DNA of 64,000 nucleotides, from positions 4,154,001-4,218,000 of the forward strand of contig OZ038530.1 of NCBI GenBank assembly GCA_964036665.1. Direction: 5' to 3'. A program made the translations under genes and the position numbers. Below the pieces are notes generated by a model. That model was not told the origin of the DNA and made no database searches. It was given only the letters and a program-made list of their open reading frames with translations. This document shows positions 9,907 to 24,399 of this stretch, in pieces. The first letter of the stretch is position 1; each line of letters begins with the position of its first letter. This DNA is from Gordius sp. MW1. Taxonomy: Eukaryota; Nematomorpha; Gordioida; Gordea; Gordiidae.

Positions 9907-12900
9907 CTTAAAACCTCTTTGCGGAACTCAATCGAGGATAATAGGATTCTCAAATTGGCTTACTTTTATATATTTTTTCATGCTCTTTCACATAGAATCG
10001 AAAAAAATAAATATTTTTACCTCAAAATTTTTCACATATTTTCCTTTCAACCGTATGCATCCGATGAAAGTTGTCGTTTTCAGACGTGGTTTCTATGATC
10101 CCAAGTAAAAAATTATCAGAAACTGAAAACTATTACTTTGAAATCATGATCGCATAGAGCCATTTTCAAAAATTAAGCACTCACGTTGCGATACAACAAA
10201 CTAATTGCAACAATAAAACGTTGTCTTTTGTCAAAATGATAGTTCTCGCAGCTTAAAACCTCTTTGCGGAAGTCAATCGAGGATAATAGGATTCTCAAAT
10301 TGGCTTACTTTTATATATTTTTTCATGCTCTTTCATATAGAATCGAAAAAAATAAATATTTTTACCTCAAAATATTTTACATATTTTTCTTTGAACCGTA
10401 TTCATCCGATGAAAGTTGTCGTTTTCAGACGTCGTTTCTATGATCCCAAGTAAAAATTTATCAGAATCTAAAAACTATTACTTTGAAATCAAAATCGCAT
10501 AGAGCAGTTTTCAAAAATTAAGCACTCACGTTGCGATACAACAAACTAATCGCAACAATAAAACGTTGTCTTTTGTCAAAATGATAGTTCTCGCAGCTTA
10601 AAACCTCTTTTCGGAAGTCAATCGAGGACAATAGGATTCTCAAATTGGCTTACTTTTATATATTTTTTCATGCTCTTTCACATAGAATCGAAAAAAATAA
10701 ATATTTTTACCTCAAAATTTTACTCATATTTTTTTTCAACCGTATGCATCCGATGAAAGTTGTCGTTTTCAGACGTGGTTTCCATGATAAAAAGTAAAAA
10801 TTTATCAGAATCAGAAAATTATTACTTTGAAATCATGATCGCATAGTGCATTTTTGAAAAATTAAGCACTCACGTTGCGATACAACAAACTAATCGCAAC
10901 AATAAAACGTTGTCTTTTGTCAAAATGATAGTTCTCGCAGCTTAAAACCTCTTTGCGGAAGTCAATCGAGGATAATAGGATTCTCAAATTGGCTTACTTT
11001 TATATATTTTTTCATGCTCTTTCACATAGAATCGAAAAAAATAAATATTTTTACCTCAAAATTTTACTCATATTTTTTTTCAACCGTATGCATCCGATGA
11101 AAGTTGTCGTTTTCAGACCTAATTTCCATGATAAAAAGTAAAAATTTATCAGAATCAAAAAATTATGACTTTGAAATCATGATCGCATAGTGCATTTTTG
11201 AAAAATTAAGCACTCACGTTGCGATACAACAAACTAATCGCAACAATAAAACGTTGTCTTTTGTCAAAATGATAGTTCTCGCAGCTTAAAACCTCTTTGC
11301 GGAAGTCAATCGAAGATAATAGGATTCTCAAATTGGCTTACTTTTATATATTTTTTCATGCTCTTTCACATAGAATCGAAAAAAATAAATATTTTTACCT
11401 CAAAATTTTTCACATATTTTTCTTTCAACCGTATTCATCCGATGAAAGTTGTCGTTTTCAGACGTGGTTTCCATGATAAAAAGTAAAAATTTATCAGAAT
11501 CAGAAAACTATTACTTTGAAATCATGATCGCATAGTGCATTTTTGAAAAATTAAGCACTCACGTTGCGATACAACAAACTAATCGCAACAATAAAACGTT
11601 GTCTTTTGTCAAAATGATAGTTCTCGCAGCTTAAAACCTCTTTGCGGAAATCAATCGAAGATAATAGGATTCTCAAATTGGCTTACTTTTATATATTTTT
11701 TCATGCTCTTTCACATAGAATCGAAAAAAATAAATATTTTTACCTCAAAATTTTTCACATATATCCTTTCAACCGTATGCATCTGATGAAAGTTGTCGTT
11801 TTCAGACGTGGTTTTTATGATCCCAAGTAAAAATTTATCAGAATCAGAAAACTATTACTTTGAAATCATGATCGCATAGTGCATTTTTGAAAAATTAAGC
11901 ACTCACGTTGCGATACAACAAACTAATCGCAACAATAAAACGTTGTCTTTTGTCAAAATGATAGTTCTCGCAGCTTAAAACCTCTTTGCGGAAATCAATC
12001 GAAGATAATAGGATTCTCAAATTGGCTTACTTTTATATATTTTTTCATGCTCTTTCACATAGAATCGAAAAAAATAAATATTTTTACCTCAAAATTTTTC
12101 ACATATTTTTCTTTCAACCGTATTCATCCGATGAAAGTTGTCGTTTTCAGACGTGGTTTCCATGATAAAAAGTAAAAATTTATCAGAATCTAAAAACTAT
12201 TACTTTGAAATCATGATCGCATAGAGCAGTTTTCGAAAATTAAGCACTCACGTTGCGATACAACAAACTATTCGCAACAATAAAACGTTGTCTTTTTCTT
12301 TTGTCAAAATGATAGTTCTCGCAGCTTAAAACCTCTTTTCGGAAGTCAATCGAGGATAATAGGATTCTCAAATTGGCTTACTTTTATATATTTTTTCATG
12401 CTCTTTCACATAGAATCGAAAAAAATAAATATTTTTACCTCAAAATTTTACTCATATTTTTTTTTCATCCGTATGCATCCGATGAAAGTTGTCGTTTTCA
12501 GACGTGGTTTCCATGATAAAAAGTAAAAATTTATCAGAATCAGAAAATTATTACTTTGAAATCATGATCGCATAGTGCATTTTTGAAAAATTAAGCACTC
12601 ACGTTGCGATACAACAAACTAATCGCAACAATAAAACGTTGTCTTTTTCTTTTGTCAAAATGATAGTTCTCGCAGCTTAAAACCTCTTTTCGGAAGTCAA
12701 TCGAGGATAATAGGATTCTCAAATTGGCTTACTTTTATATATTTTTTCATGCTCTTTCACATAGAATCGAAAAAAATAAATATTTTTACCTCAAAATTTT
12801 ACTCATATTTTTTTTTCATCCGTATGCATCCGATGAAAGTTGTCGTTTTCAGACGTGGTTTCCATGATAAAAAGTAAAAATTTATCAGAATCAGAAAATT

Positions 12901-14055
12901 ATTACTTTGAAATCATGATCGCATAGTGCATTTTTGAAAAATTAAGCACTCACGTTGCGATACAACAAACTAATCGCAACAATAAAACGTTGTCTTTTGT
13001 CAAAATGATAGTTCTCGCAGCTTAAAACCTCTTTGCGGAAGTCAATCGAGGATAATAGGATTCTCAAATTGGCTTACTTTTATATATTTTTTTATGCTCT
13101 TTCACATAGAATCGAAAAAAATAAATATTTTTACCTCAAAATTTTTCACATATTTTCCTTTCAACCGTATGCATCCGATGAAAGTTGTCGTTTTCAGACG
13201 TGGTTTTTATGATCCCAAGTAAAAATTTATCAGAATCTGAAAACTATTACTTTGAAATCATGATCGCATAGAGCCATTTTCAAAAATTAAGCACTCACGT
13301 TGCGATACAACAAACTAATTGCAACAATAAAACGTTGTCTTTTGTCAAAATGATAGTTCTCGCAGCTTAAAACCTCTTTGCGGAAGTCAATCGAGGATAA
13401 TAGGATTCTCAAATTGGCTTACTTTTATATATTTTTTCATGCTCTTTCATATAGAATCGAAAAAAATAAATATTTTTACCTCAAAATATTTTACATATTT
13501 TTCTTTGAACCGTATTCATCCGATGAAAGTTGTCGTTTTCAGAAGTCGTTTCTATGATCCCAAGTAAAAATTTATCAGAATCTAAAAACTATTACTTTGA
13601 AATCAAAATCGCATAGAGCAGTTTTCAAAAATTAAGCACTCACGTTGCGATACAACAAACTAATCGCAACAATAAAACGTTGTCTTTTGTCAAAATGATA
13701 GTTCTCGCAGCTTAAAACCTCTTTTCGGAAGTCAATCGAGGACAATAGGATTCTCAAATTGGCTTACTTTTATATATTTTTTCATGCTCTTTCACATAGA
13801 ATCGAAAAAAATAAATATTTTTACCTCAAAATTTTACTCATATTTTTTTTTCATCCGTATGCATCCGATGAAAGTTGTCGTTTTCAGACGTGGTTTCCAT
13901 GATAAAAAGTAAAAATTTATCAGAATCAGAAAATTATTACTTTGAAATCAGGATCGCATAGTGCATTTTTGAAAAATTAAGCACTCACGTTGCGATACAA
14001 CAAACTAATCGCAACAATAAAACGTTGTCTTTTGTCAAAATGATAGTTCTCGCAG
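9907..14055 (+). repeat. Satellite zone with precursors of the 2413-bp HOR
   Basis: The string 9907 (A), 10252 ('catatagaatcg'), 10597 ('aggacaatagg'), 10941 ('cctaatttcc'), 11285 ('cgaagat') has the same order of types as the first five monomers of the 2413-bp HOR that starts at 14056. Monomers 13021, 13366 and 13711 repeat the first three. Between them, 11974 and 12325 are 351 bp long because of an extra TCTTTT in 'gtctttttcttttgtc' (near 12290 and 12641). No fixed HOR period runs across the zone. Confidence 0.7.
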
Positions 14056-17000
14056 CTTAAAACCTCTTTGCGGAAGTCAATCGAGGATAATAGGATTCTC
14101 AAATTGGCTTACTTTTATATATTTTTTTATGCTCTTTCACATAGAATCGAAAAAAATAAATATTTTTACCTCAAAATTTTTCACATATTTTCCTTTCAAC
14201 CGTATGCATCTGATGAAAGTTGTCGTTTTCAGACGTGGTTTTTATGATCCCAAGTAAAAATTTATCAGAATCTGAAAACTATTACTTTGAAATCATGATC
14301 GCATATAGCCATTTTCAAAAATTAAGCACTCACGTTGCGATACAACAAACTAATTGCAACAATAAAACGTTGTCTTTTGTCAAAATGATAGTTCTCGCAG
14401 CTTAAAACCTCTTTGCGGAAGTCAATCGAGGATAATAGGATTCTCAAATTGGCTTACTTTTATATATTTTTTCATGCTCTTTCATATAGAATCGAAAAAA
14501 ATAAATATTTTTACCTCAAAATATTTTACATATTTTTCTTTGAACCGTATTCATCCGATGAAAGTTGTCGTTTTCAGAAGTCGTTTCTATGATCCCAAGT
14601 AAAAATTTATCAGAATCTAAAAACTATTACTTTGAAATCAAAATCGCATAGAGCAGTTTTCAAAAATTAAGCACTCACGTTGCGATACAACAAACTAATC
14701 GCAACAATAAAACGTTGTCTTTTGTCAAAATGATAGTTCTCGCAGCTTAAAACCTCTTTTCGGAAGTCAATCGAGGACAATAGGATTCTCAAATTGGCTT
14801 ACTTTTATATATTTTTTCATGCTCTTTCACATAGAATCGAAAAAAATAAATATTTTTACCTCAAAATTTTACTCATATTTTTTTTCAACCGTATGCATCC
14901 GATGAAAGTTGTCGTTTTCAGACGTGGTTTCCATGATAAAAAGTAAAAGTTTATCAGAATCAGAAAATTATTACTTTGAAATCATGATCGCATAGTGCAT
15001 TTTTGAAAAATTAAGCACTCACGTTGCGATACAACAAACTAATCGCAACAATAAAACGTTGTCTTTTGTCAAAATGATAGTTCTCGCAGCTTAAAACCTC
15101 TTTGCGTAAGTCAATCGAGGATAATAGGATTCTCAAATTGGCTTACTTTTATATATTTTTTCATGCTCTTTCACATAGAATCGAAAAAAATAAATATTTT
15201 TACCTCAAAATTTTACTCATATTTTTTTTTCAACCGTATGCATCCGATGAAAGTTGTCGTTTTCAGACCTAATTTCCATGATAAAAAGTAAAAATTTATC
15301 AGAATCAGAAAATTATGACTTTGAAATCATGATCGCATAGTGCATTTTTGAAAAATTAAGCACTCACGTTGCGATACAACAAACTAATCGCAACAATAAA
15401 ACGTTGTCTTTTGTCAAAATGATAGTTCTCGCAGCTTAAAACCTCTTTGCGGAAGTCAATCGAAGATAATAGGATTCTCAAATTGGCTTACTTTTATATA
15501 TTTTTTCATGCTCTTTCACATAGAATCGAAAAAAATAAATATTTTTACCTCAAAATTTTTCACATATTTTTCTTTCAACCGTATTCATCCGATGAAAGTT
15601 GTCGTTTTCAGACGTGGTTTCCATGATAAAAAGTAAAAATTTATCAGAATCAGAAAACTATTACTTTGAAATCATGATCGCATAGTGCATTTTTGCAAAA
15701 TTAAGCACTCACGTTGCGATACAACAAACTAATCGCAACAATAAAACGTTGTCTTTTGTCAAAATGATAGTTCTCGCAGCTTAAAACCTCTTTTCGGAAG
15801 TCAATCGAGGATAATAGGATTCTCAAATTGGCCTACCTTTATATATTTTTTCATGCTCTTTCACATAGAATCGAAAAAAAAAAATATTTTTACCTCAAAA
15901 TTTTTCACATATTTTTCTTTGAACCGTATTCATCCGATGAAAGTTGTCGTTTTCAGACGTGGTTTCTATGATCCCAAGTAAAAATTTATCAGAATCTAAA
16001 AACTATTACTTTGAAATCAAAATCGCATAGAGCAGTTTTCAGAAATTAAGCACTCACGTTGCGATACAACAAACTAATCGCAACAATAAAACGTTGTCTT
16101 TTGTCAAAATGATAGTTCTCGCAGCTTAAAACCTCTTTTCGGAAGTCAATCGAGGATAATAGGATTCTCAAATTGGCTTACTTTTATATATTTTTTCATG
16201 CTCTTTCACATAGAATCGAAAAAAATAAATATTTTTACCTCAAAATTTTACTCATATTTTTTTTCAACCGTATGCATCCGATGAAAGTTGTCGTTTTCAG
16301 ACGTGGTTTCCATGATAAAAAGTAAAAATTTATCAGAATCAGAAAATTATTACTTTGAAATCATGATCGCATAGTGCATTTTTGAAAAATTAAGCACTCA
16401 CGTTGCGATACAACAAACTAATCGCAACAATAAAACGTTGTCTTTTGTCAAAATGATAGTTCTCGCAGCTTAAAACCTCTTTGCGGAAGTCAATCGAGGA
16501 TAATAGGATTCTCAAATTGGCTTACTTTTATATATTTTTTTATGCTCTTTCACATAGAATCGAAAAAAATAAATATTTTTACCTCAAAATTTTTCACATA
16601 TTTTCCTTTCAACCGTATGCATCTGATGAAAGTTGTCGTTTTCAGACGTGGTTTTTATGATCCCAAGTAAAAATTTATCAGAATCTGAAAACTATTACTT
16701 TGAAATCATGATCGCATATAGCCATTTTCAAAAATTAAGCACTCACGTTGCGATACAACAAACTAATTGCAACAATAAAACGTTGTCTTTTGTCAAAATG
16801 ATAGTTCTCGCAGCTTAAAACCTCTTTGCGGAAGTCAATCGAGGATAATAGGATTCTCAAATTGGCTTACTTTTATATATTTTTTCATGCTCTTTCATAT
16901 AGAATCGAAAAAAATAAATATTTTTACCTCAAAATATTTTACATATTTTTCTTTGAACCGTATTCATCCGATGAAAGTTGTCGTTTTCAGAAGTCGTTTC

Positions 17001-18881
17001 TATGATCCCAAGTAAAAATTTATCAGAATCTAAAAACTATTACTTTGAAATCAAAATCGCATAGAGCAGTTTTCAAAAATTAAGCACTCACGTTGCGATA
17101 CAACAAACTAATCGCAACAATAAAACGTTGTCTTTTGTCAAAATGATAGTTCTCGCAGCTTAAAACCTCTTTTCGGAAGTCAATCGAGGACAATAGGATT
17201 CTCAAATTGGCTTACTTTTATATATTTTTTCATGCTCTTTCACATAGAATCGAAAAAAATAAATATTTTTACCTCAAAATTTTACTCATATTTTTTTTCA
17301 ACCGTATGCATCCGATGAAAGTTGTCGTTTTCAGACGTGGTTTCCATGATAAAAAGTAAAAATTTATCAGAATCAGAAAATTATTACTTTGAAATCATGA
17401 TCGCATAGTGCATTTTTGAAAAATTAAGCACTCACGTTGCGATACAACAAACTAATCGCAACAATAAAACGTTGTCTTTTGTCAAAATGATAGTTCTCGC
17501 AGCTTAAAACCTCTTTGCGTAAGTCAATCGAGGATAATAGGATTCTCAAATTGGCTTACTTTTATATATTTTTTCATGCTCTTTCACATAGAATCGAAAA
17601 AAATAAATATTTTTACCTCAAAATTTTACTCATATTTTTTTTTCAATCGTATGCATCCGATGAAAGTTGTCGTTTTCAGACCTAATTTCCATGATAAAAA
17701 GTAAAAATTTATCAGAATCAGAAAATTATGACTTTGAAATCATGATCGCATAGTGCATTTTTGAAAAATTAAGCACTCACGTTGCGATACAACAAACTAA
17801 TCGCAACAATAAAACGTTGTCTTTTGTCAAAATGATAGTTCTCGCAGCTTAAAACCTCTTTGCGGAAGTCAATCGAAGATAATAGGATTCTCAAATTGGC
17901 TTACTTTTATATATTTTTTCATGCTCTTTCACATAGAATCGAAAAAAATAAATATTTTTACCTCAAAATTTTTCACATATTTTTCTTTCAACCGTATTCA
18001 TCCGATGAAAGTTGTCGTTTTCAGACGTGGTTTCCATGATAAAAAGTAAAAATTTATCAGAATCAGAAAACTATTACTTTGAAATCATGATCGCATAGTG
18101 CATTTTTGAAAAATTAAGCACTCACGTTGCGATACAACAAACTAATCGCAACAATAAAACGTTGTCTTTTGTCAAAATGATAGTTCTCGCAGCTTAAAAC
18201 CTCTTTTCGGAAGTCAATCGAGGATAATAGGATTCTCAAATTGGCCTACCTTTATATATTTTTTCATGCTCTTTCACATAGAATCGAAAAAAAAAAATAT
18301 TTTTACCTCAAAATTTTTCACATATTTTTCTTTGAACCGTATTCATCCGATGAAAGTTGTCGTTTTCAGACGTGGTTTCTATGATCCCAAGTAAAAATTT
18401 ATCAGAATCTAAAAACTATTACTTTGAAATCAAAATCGCATAGAGCAGTTTTCAAAAATTAAGCACTCACGTTGCGATACAACAAACTAATCGCAACAAT
18501 AAAACGTTGTCTTTTGTCAAAATGATAGTTCTCGCAGCTTAAAACCTCTTTTCGGAAGTCAATCGAGGATAATAGGATTCTCAAATTGGCTTACTTTTAT
18601 ATATTTTTTCATGCTCTTTCACATAGAATCGAAAAAAATAAATATTTTTACCTCAAAATTTTACTCATATTTTTTTTCAACCGTATGCATCCGATGAAAG
18701 TTGTCGTTTTCAGACGTGGTTTCCATGATAAAAAGTAAAAATTTATCAGAATCAGAAAATTATTACTTTGAAATCATGATCGCATAGTGCATTTTTGAAA
18801 AATTAAGCACTCACGTTGCGATACAACAAACTAATCGCAACAATAAAACGTTGTCTTTTGTCAAAATGATAGTTCTCGCAG
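14056..18881 (+). repeat. 7-monomer higher-order repeat, 2413 bp, two copies
   Basis: Unit starts are 14056 and 16469; monomers in copy 1 start at 14056, 14401, 14746, 15090, 15435, 15780 and 16125. Diagnostic marks recur at exactly +2413: 'gcatctgatg' with 'gcatatagcc' in monomer 1, 'cagaagtcg' in monomer 2, 'aggacaat' in monomer 3, 'gcgtaag' with 'cctaatttcc' in monomer 4. Only scattered substitutions separate the copies ('gtaaaagttt' near 14945, 'tttgcaaaatt' near 15694, 'ttcagaaatt' near 16037, 'caatcgt' near 17644). The change of TAG to TAT in 'gcatatagcc' opens a 61-codon frame in monomer 1 of every copy, which explains identical short ORFs here; they are not genes. Confidence 0.92.
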
Positions 18882-21800
18882 CTTAAAACCTCTTTGCGGA
18901 AGTCAATCGAGGATAATAGGATTCTCAAATTGGCTTACTTTTATATATTTTTTTATGCTCTTTCACATAGAATCGAAAAAAATAAATATTTTTACCTCAA
19001 AATTTTTCACATATTTTCCTTTCAACCGTATGCATCTGATGAAAGTTGTCGTTTTCAGACGTGGTTTTTATGATCCCAAGTAAAAATTTATCAGAATCTG
19101 AAAACTATTACTTTGAAATCATGATCGCATATAGCCATTTTCAAAAATTAAGCACTCACGTTGCGATACAACAAACTAATTGCAACAATAAAACGTTGTC
19201 TTTTGTCAAAATGATAGTTCTCGCAGCTTAAAACCTCTTTGCGGAAGTCAATCGAGGATAATAGGATTCTCAAATTGGCTTACTTTTATATATTTTTTCA
19301 TGCTCTTTCATATAGAATCGAAAAAAATAAATATTTTTACCTCAAAATATTTTACATATTTTTCTTTGAACCGTATTCATCCGATGAAAGTTGTCGTTTT
19401 CAGAAGTCGTTTCTATGATCCCAAGTAAAAATTTATCAGAATCTAAAAACTATTACTTTGAAATCAAAATCGCATAGAGCAGTTTTCAAAAATTAAGCAC
19501 TCACGTTGCGATACAACAAACTAATCGCAACAATAAAACGTTGTCTTTTGTCAAAATGATAGTTCTCGCAGCTTAAAACCTCTTTTCGGAAGTCAATCGA
19601 GGACAATAGGATTCTCAAATTGGCTTACTTTTATATATTTTTTCATGCTCTTTCACATAGAATCGAAAAAAATAAATATTTTTACCTCAAAATTTTACTC
19701 ATATTTTTTTTTCAACCGTATGCATCCGATGAAAGTTGTCGTTTTCAGACCTAATTTCCATGATAAAAAGTAAAAATTTATCAGAATTAGAAAATTATGA
19801 CTTTGAAATCATGATCGCATAGTGCATTTTTGAAAAATTAAGCACTCACGTTGCGATACAACAAACTAATCGCAACAATAAAACGTTGTCTTTTGTCAAA
19901 ATGATAGTTCTCGCAGCTTAAAACCTCTTTGCGGAAGTCAATCGAAGATAATAGGATTCTCAAATTGGCTTACTTTTATATATTTTTTCATGCTCTTTCA
20001 CATAGAATCGAAAAAAATAAATATTTTTACCTCAAAATTTTTCACATATTTTTCTTTCAACCGTATTCATCCGATGAAAGTTGTCGTTTTCAGACGTGGT
20101 TTCCATGATAAAAAGTAAAAATTTATCAGAATCAGAAAACTATTACTTTGAAATCATGATCGCATAGTGCATTTTTGAAAAATTAAGCACTCACGTTGCG
20201 ATACAACAAACTAATCGCAACAATAAAACGTTGTCTTTTGTCAAAATGATAGTTCTCGCAGCTTAAAACCTCTTTTCGGAAGTCAATCGAGGATAATAGG
20301 ATTCTCAAATTGGCCTACCTTTATATATTTTTTCATGCTCTTTCACATAGAATCGAAAAAAAAAAATATTTTTACCTCAAAATTTTTCACATATTTTTCT
20401 TTGAACCGTATTCATCCGATGAAAGTTGTCGTTTTCAGACGTGGTTTCTATGATCCCAAGTAAAAATTTATCAGAATTTCAAAACTATTACTTTGAAATC
20501 AAAATCGCATAGAGCAGTTTTCAAAAATTAAGCACTCACGTTGCGATACAACAAACTAATCGCAACAATAAAACGTTGTCTTTTGTCAAAATGATAGTTC
20601 TCGCAGCTTAAAACCTCTTTTCGGAAGTCAATCGAGGATAATAGGATTCTCAAATTGGCTTACTTTTATATATTTTTTCATGCTCTTTCACATAGAATCG
20701 AAAAAAATAAATATTTTTACCTCAAAATTTTACTCATATTTTTTTTCAACCGTATGCATCCGATGAAAGTTGTCGTTTTCAGACGTGGTTTCCATGATAA
20801 AAAGTAAAAATTTATCAGAATCAGAAAATTATTACTTTGAAATCATGATCGCATAGTGCATTTTTGAAAAATTAAGCACTCACGTTGCGATACAACAAAC
20901 TAATCGCAACAATAAAACGTTGTCTTTTGTCAAAATGATAGTTCTCGCAGCTTAAAACCTCTTTGCGGAAGTCAATCGAGGATAATAGGATTCTCAAATT
21001 GGCTTACTTTTATATATTTTTTTATGCTCTTTCACATAGAATCGAAAAAAATAAATATTTTTACCTCAAAATTTTTCACATATTTTCCTTTCAACCGTAT
21101 GCATCTGATGAAAGTTGTCGTTTTCAGACGTGGTTTTTATGATCCCAAGTAAAAATTTATCAGAATCTGAAAACTATTACTTTGAAATCATGATCGCATA
21201 TAGCCATTTTCAAAAATTAAGCACTCACGTTGCGATACAACAAACTAATTGCAACAATAAAACGTTGTCTTTTGTCAAAATGATAGTTCTCGCAGCTTAA
21301 AACCTCTTTGCGGAAGTCAATCGAGGATAATAGGATTCTCAAATTGGCTTACTTTTATATATTTTTTCATGCTCTTTCATATAGAATTGAAAAAAATAAA
21401 TATTTTTACCTCAAAATATTTTACATATTTTTCTTTGAACCGTATTCATCCGATGAAAGTTGTCGTTTTCAGAAGTCGTTTCTATGATCCCAAGTAAAAA
21501 TTTATCAGAATCTAAAAACTATTACTTTGAAATCAAAATCGCATAGAGCAGTTTTCAAAAATTAAGCACTCACGTTGCGATACAACAAACTAATCGCAAC
21601 AATAAAACGTTGTCTTTTGTCAAAATGATAGTTCTCGCAGCTTAAAACCTCTTTTCGGAAGTCAATCGAGGACAATAGGATTCTCAAATTGGCTTACTTT
21701 TATATATTTTTTCATGCTCTTTCACATAGAATCGAAAAAAATAAATATTTTTACCTCAAAATTTTACTCATATTTTTTTTTCAACCGTATGCATCCGATG

Positions 21801-23019
21801 AAAGTTGTCGTTTTCAGACCTAATTTCCATGATAAAAAGTAAAAATTTATCAGAATTAGAAAATTATGACTTTGAAATCATGATCGCATAGTGCATTTTT
21901 GAAAAATTAAGCACTCACGTTGCGATACAACAAACTAATCGCAACAATAAAACGTTGTCTTTTGTCAAAATGATAGTTCTCGCAGCTTAAAACCTCTTTG
22001 CGGAAGTCAATCGAAGATAATAGGATTCTCAAATTGGCTTACTTTTATATATTTTTTCATGCTCTTTCACATAGAATCGAAAAAAATAAATATTTTTACC
22101 TCAAAATTTTTCACATATTTTTCTTTCAACCGTATTCATCCGATGAAAGTTGTCGTTTTCAGACGTGGTTTCCATGATAAAAAGTAAAAATTTATCAGAA
22201 TCAGAAAACTATTACTTTGAAATCATGATCGCATAGTGCATTTTTGAAAAATTAAGCACTCACGTTGCGATACAACAAACTAATCGCAACAATAAAACGT
22301 TGTCTTTTGTCAAAATGATAGTTCTCGCAGCTTAAAACCTCTTTTCGGAAGTCAATCGAGGATAATAGGATTCTCAAATTGGCCTACCTTTATATATTTT
22401 TTCATGCTCTTTCACATAGAATCGAAAAAAAAAAATATTTTTACCTCAAAATTTTTCACATATTTTTCTTTGAACCGTATTCATCCGATGAAAGTTGTCG
22501 TTTTCAGACGTGGTTTCTATGATCCCAAGTAAAAATTTATCAGAATTTCAAAACTATTACTTTGAAATCAAAATCGCATAGAGCAGTTTTCAAAAATTAA
22601 GCACTCACGTTGCGATACAACAAACTAATCGCAACAATAAAACGTTGTCTTTTGTCAAAATGATAGTTCTCGCAGCTTAAAACCTCTTTTCGGAAGTCAA
22701 TCGAGGATAATAGGATTCTCAAATTGGCTTACTTTTATATATTTTTTCATGCTCTTTCACATAGAATCGAAAAAAATAAATATTTTTACCTCAAAATTTT
22801 ACTCATATTTTTTTTCAACCGTATGCATCCGATGAAAGTTGTCGTTTTCAGACGTGGTTTCCATGATAAAAAGTAAAAATTTATCAGAATCAGAAAATTA
22901 TTACTTTGAAATCATGATCGCATAGTGCATTTTTGAAAAATTAAGCACTCACGTTGCGATACAACAAACTAATCGCAACAATAAAACGTTGTCTTTTGTC
23001 AAAATGATAGTTCTCGCAG
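18882..23019 (+). repeat. 6-monomer higher-order repeat, 2069 bp, two copies
   Basis: Unit starts are 18882 and 20951, with monomers at 18882, 19227, 19572, 19917, 20262 and 20607. The order matches the preceding 7-mer except that monomers 3 and 4 are replaced by one chimera (19572, repeated at 21641). Both copies share newer marks absent from the 2413-bp copies, such as 'cagaatttcaaaac' (20472, 22541) and 'cagaattagaaaa' in the chimera. The 6-mer therefore arose by deletion of one monomer from the 7-mer and was then itself duplicated. Confidence 0.9.
19572..19916 (+). repeat. Chimeric monomer that converted the 7-mer to a 6-mer
   Basis: The head carries 'ttttcgg' and 'aggacaat', as in HOR monomer 3 (14746). 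The tail carries 'cctaatttcc' and 'aattatgac', as in HOR monomer 4 (15090). The exchange lies between the 'acaat' near 19605 and the 'ccta' near 19750, a stretch where the parents are nearly identical. One full monomer length is lost (2413 minus 2069 = 344 bp). The same chimera is at 21641-21985. Confidence 0.85.
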
Positions 23020-24399
23020 CTTAAAACCTCTTTGCGGAAGTCAATCGAGGATAATAGGATTCTCAAATTGGCTTACTTTTATATATTTTTTCATGCTCTT
23101 TCACATAGAATCGAAAAAAATAAATATTTTTACCTCAAAATTTTACTCATATTTTTTTTTCAACCGTATGCATCCGATGAAAGTTGTCGTTTTCAGACCT
23201 AATTTCCATGATAAAAAGTAAAAATTTATCAGAATCAGAAAATTATGACTTTGAAATCATGATCGCATAGTGCATTTTTGAAAAATTAAGCACTCACGTT
23301 GCGATACAACAAACTAATCGCAACAATAAAACGTTGTCTTTTGTCAAAATGATAGTTCTCGCAGCTTAAAACCTCTTTGCGGAAGTCAATCGAAGATAAT
23401 AGGATTCTCAAATTGGCTTACTTTTATATATTTTTTCATGCTCTTTCACATAGAATCGAAAAAAATAAATATTTTTACCTCAAAATTTTTCACATATTTT
23501 TCTTTCAACCGTATTCATCCGATGAAAGTTGTCGTTTTCAGACGTGGTTTCCATGATAAAAAGTAAAAATTTATCAGAATCAGAAAACTATTACTTTGAA
23601 ATCATGATCGCATAGTGCATTTTTGAAAAATTAAGCACTCACGTTGCGATACAACAAACTAATCGCAACAATAAAACGTTGTCTTTTGTCAAAATGATAG
23701 TTCTCGCAGCTTAAAACCTCTTTTCGGAAGTCAATCGAGGATAATAGGATTCTCAAATTGGCCTACTTTTATATATTTTTTCATGCTCTTTCACATAGAA
23801 TCGAAAAAAAATAAATATTTTTACCTCAAAATTTTTCACATATTTTTCTTTGAACCGTATTCATCCGATGAAAGTTGTCGTTTTCAGACGTCGTTTCTAT
23901 GATCCCAAGTAAAAATTTATCAGAATCTAAAAACTATTACTTTGAAACCATGATCGCATAGTGCATTTTTGAAAAATTAAGCACTCACGTTGCGATACAA
24001 CAAACTAATCGCAACAATAAAACGTTGTCTTTTGTCAAAATGATAGTTCTCGCAGCTTAAAACCTCTTTTCGGAAGTCAATCGAAGATAATAGGATTCTC
24101 AAATTGGCCTACTTTTATATATTTTTTCATGCTCTTTCACATAGAATCGAAAAAAAAAAAAATTTTACCTCAAAATTTTTCACATATTTTTCTTTCAACC
24201 GTATTCATCCGATGAAAGTTGTCGTTTTCAGACGTGGTTTCCATGATAAAAAGTAAAAATTTATCAGAATCAGAAAACTATTTCTTTGAAATCATGATCG
24301 CATAGTGCATTTTTGAAAAATTAAGCACTCACGTTGCGATACAACAAACTAATCGCAACAATAAAACGTTGTCTTTTGTCAAAATGATAGTTCGGGCAG

